Shown in pieces: positions 60,474-61,529 of a DNA stretch of 61,529 nucleotides. Each line of letters opens with the position of its first letter. Within the stretch, counting starts at the first letter, position 1. Both the position numbers and the translations under genes were made by a program. Under the pieces are notes generated by a model that did not search any database, was not told the DNA's origin, and saw only the letters and a list, made by a program, of their open reading frames with translations. The DNA comes from Pseudoalteromonas luteoviolacea H33-S (GTDB lineage Bacteria; Pseudomonadota; Gammaproteobacteria; Enterobacterales; Alteromonadaceae), in NCBI RefSeq assembly GCF_001625695.1, contig NZ_AUXY01000062.1, forward strand, positions 1 to 61,529, in the 5' to 3' direction.

Positions 60474-60713
60474 ATGAATCAAGCAGTCTTATTTAATGAT
60501 GATATTCACTATGACGTTGCGCTTAGTCGATTAGTCTTTACTGCCATGGTTTCTGGCATGATAGTGCCATGTGTAATTGCGGTACCTGCAACGTTAGAAG
60601 AACCATTGGTGCATTTTAGAAATCATCAGTTTGATTATGAAATGCAAGCCGAAGAGCTCATAGAAGATGAAAGCTATTCGGCATCTGGTGAGATAGAGTT
60701 AACCTTCCTCTAA
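60474..60713 (+). CDS. DUF1488 family protein
   Basis: 79 acidic residues beginning MNQAVLFNDDIHYD, with VSGMIVPCVIA and the H-F-x-x-H-x-x-x-Y-E pattern, as in the small DUF1488 protein encoded after aroE in enterics. Function unknown. It is coupled to aroE and its 3' end overlaps the convergent carbonic anhydrase gene by 15 bases. Confidence 0.85.
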   Translation: MNQAVLFNDDIHYDVALSRLVFTAMVSGMIVPCVIAVPATLEEPLVHFRNHQFDYEMQAEELIEDESYSASGEIELTFL

Positions 60714-61229
60714 ATACTCATCTTTAAGCTCTACGTAATTTTGCGCGGAGACTTTTAAAAAAGCGAGCTCTTGGTCTGTTAACTTGCGAGCTTGCTTGAC
60801 TGGACTGCCAACATATAAATAGCCAGACTCCAACGTCTTGTTAGGTGGGACTAGCGCACCACCACCAATAATGACATCATCTTCAACGGTGACATTGTCC
60901 ATGACAATCGCACCCATACCGACCAAGATACGATTGCCTAGCTTGCAGCCGTGTAGCATAACTTTATGGCCAACAGTCACATCATCACCGATGATCAAAG
61001 GGTAGCCTTCAGGATTTGTTTGGCTTTTACGTGTCAAATGCAAAACGCTGCCATCTTGTACATTGGTCCGCTCACCAATAGTGATATAATTTACATCGCC
61101 ACGCGCGGCCACTAAAGGCCAGACACTACTATGTTTGCCAACACTAATATCGCCAACCAGAACTGCGCTTTCATCTACATATACCCCTTCAGATAACTTT
61201 GGGGCGATACCTTTATACGTTCTTAACAT
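60699..61229 (-). CDS. Gamma-class carbonic anhydrase-like hexapeptide protein (YrdA)
   Basis: 176 residues. Left-handed beta-helix with hexapeptide repeats (VLVGDISVGKHSSVWPLVAARGDVNYITIGERTNVQDGSVLHLT, IGDDVTVGHKVMLHGCKLGNRILVGMGAIVMDNVTVEDDVIIGGGA). The metal His triad is visible (VLHLT, GHKVMLHGC). Family members bind Zn or Fe; activity of YrdA-type proteins is often weak. Commonly near aroE. Confidence 0.93.
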   Translation of the reverse strand: MLRTYKGIAPKLSEGVYVDESAVLVGDISVGKHSSVWPLVAARGDVNYITIGERTNVQDGSVLHLTRKSQTNPEGYPLIIGDDVTVGHKVMLHGCKLGNRILVGMGAIVMDNVTVEDDVIIGGGALVPPNKTLESGYLYVGSPVKQARKLTDQELAFLKVSAQNYVELKDEYLEEG

Positions 61230-61529
61230 GATTCTAAGACTCTAATGAAGAAGATAGCACTAGTGTAGAGTTTAATGGTTTAAATCTCTATAGGGAGATA
61301 AAACCCTACAAACGAATACTAAATGTACATTTTTAGTGTGTTTAGCTCAATAATTGCTCGAGCTGTGTGTTTTTATAAGTTTTCTTTAAAAAGTGCTTGC
61401 ACTATTTTCTCAGCTCCCTATAATGCGCACCCACTGACACGGCGGGATGCGAGAGAAAACGCAAACCAAAGTAAAGGTTAAAGTTAAATTGAAAAGTTAA
61501 TTAAAAAGATTAAATTTTCTAGTTGACTT
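61230..61529. other. Intergenic end region with rRNA-type promoter and leader
   Basis: No protein gene. It holds the yrdA-type gene promoter and a strong stable-RNA promoter at about 61397-61424. The remaining ~100 bases to the window edge are AT-rich with runs of GTTAAA, resembling the leader before an rRNA operon that would start beyond the window. Confidence 0.7.
61397..61424 (+). promoter_or_regulatory. Strong rRNA-type sigma-70 promoter
   Basis: TTGCAC and a perfect TATAAT are 16 bases apart, followed by a GC-rich discriminator (GCGCACCC) and preceded by an A/T-rich UP-like region. This is the design of P1 promoters of ribosomal RNA operons. It points to a 16S rRNA gene just past the window end. 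Confidence 0.8.

Overview
The window is about 61.5 kb of a low-GC gammaproteobacterial chromosome around the replication origin. Gene order (atpIBEFHAGDC - parBA - rsmG - mnmG - oriC - mioC ... mnmE - yidC - yidD - rnpA - rpmH - dnaA - dnaN - recF - gyrB) and the protein sequences point to Alteromonadales, most likely Pseudoalteromonas. That is my reading of the proteins; no database search was run.

Layout. 1-4280 is an accessory edge: a degenerate 8-bp tandem repeat, a small protein with a barrel-sandwich-like domain, a repeat-containing double/triple-glycine leader peptide, about 1 kb of non-coding DNA with inverted repeats, and a membrane-bound ToxR/CadC-type regulator. 4527-11605 is the complete F1Fo ATP synthase operon (minus strand) with promoter and terminator. 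11663-15947 holds parB, parA, rsmG and mnmG. 15990-16362 is oriC, with three GATCTT-headed AT-rich modules and four DnaA boxes, next to mioC. 17500-23300 holds a small membrane protein, mnmE, a second 723-residue ToxR-type regulator (TPR type) and a three-gene thiol-disulfide operon. 23402-23839 is a decaying pseudogene. 24009-26616 is yidC-yidD-rnpA-rpmH. After a DnaA-box-containing intergenic region comes dnaA-dnaN-recF-gyrB (plus strand), with two perfect 16-bp parS palindromes inside recF. 33548-37037 is glyQ-glyS and a lipoprotein. 37038-37565 looks empty but encodes a second short leader peptide. 37566-41317 is tusA and fadBA. 41662-47231 is slt, pepQ, a YigZ-type gene and trkH. 47476-55923 holds a PilZ protein, trkA-rsmB-fmt-def (minus) and the divergent lysM-dprA-smg-zinc-finger group. 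55910-61229 is tsaC, hemF, a heme-c chemoreceptor, a truncated globin, aroE, a DUF1488 gene and a gamma-class carbonic anhydrase. The window ends in a strong ribosomal-type promoter.

Most of the window is ordinary origin-proximal housekeeping. The most interesting signal is a pair of unlinked peptide genes (925-1131 and 37186-37329, both minus strand). They share a 30-residue leader of the same length, an L-x-L-K-T-K start and a terminal GGG, but have completely different cores: three 11-residue Thr/Asp/Asn repeats without Cys in one, and a Ser/Cys core in the other. They look like orphan precursors of ribosomally made, modified and exported peptides whose enzymes lie elsewhere. Other points worth a look are parS inside recF coding sequence, the decaying gene between the thiol operon and yidC, the CxxCH chemoreceptor beside a globin and hemF, and several strong inverted repeats in gene-free DNA.
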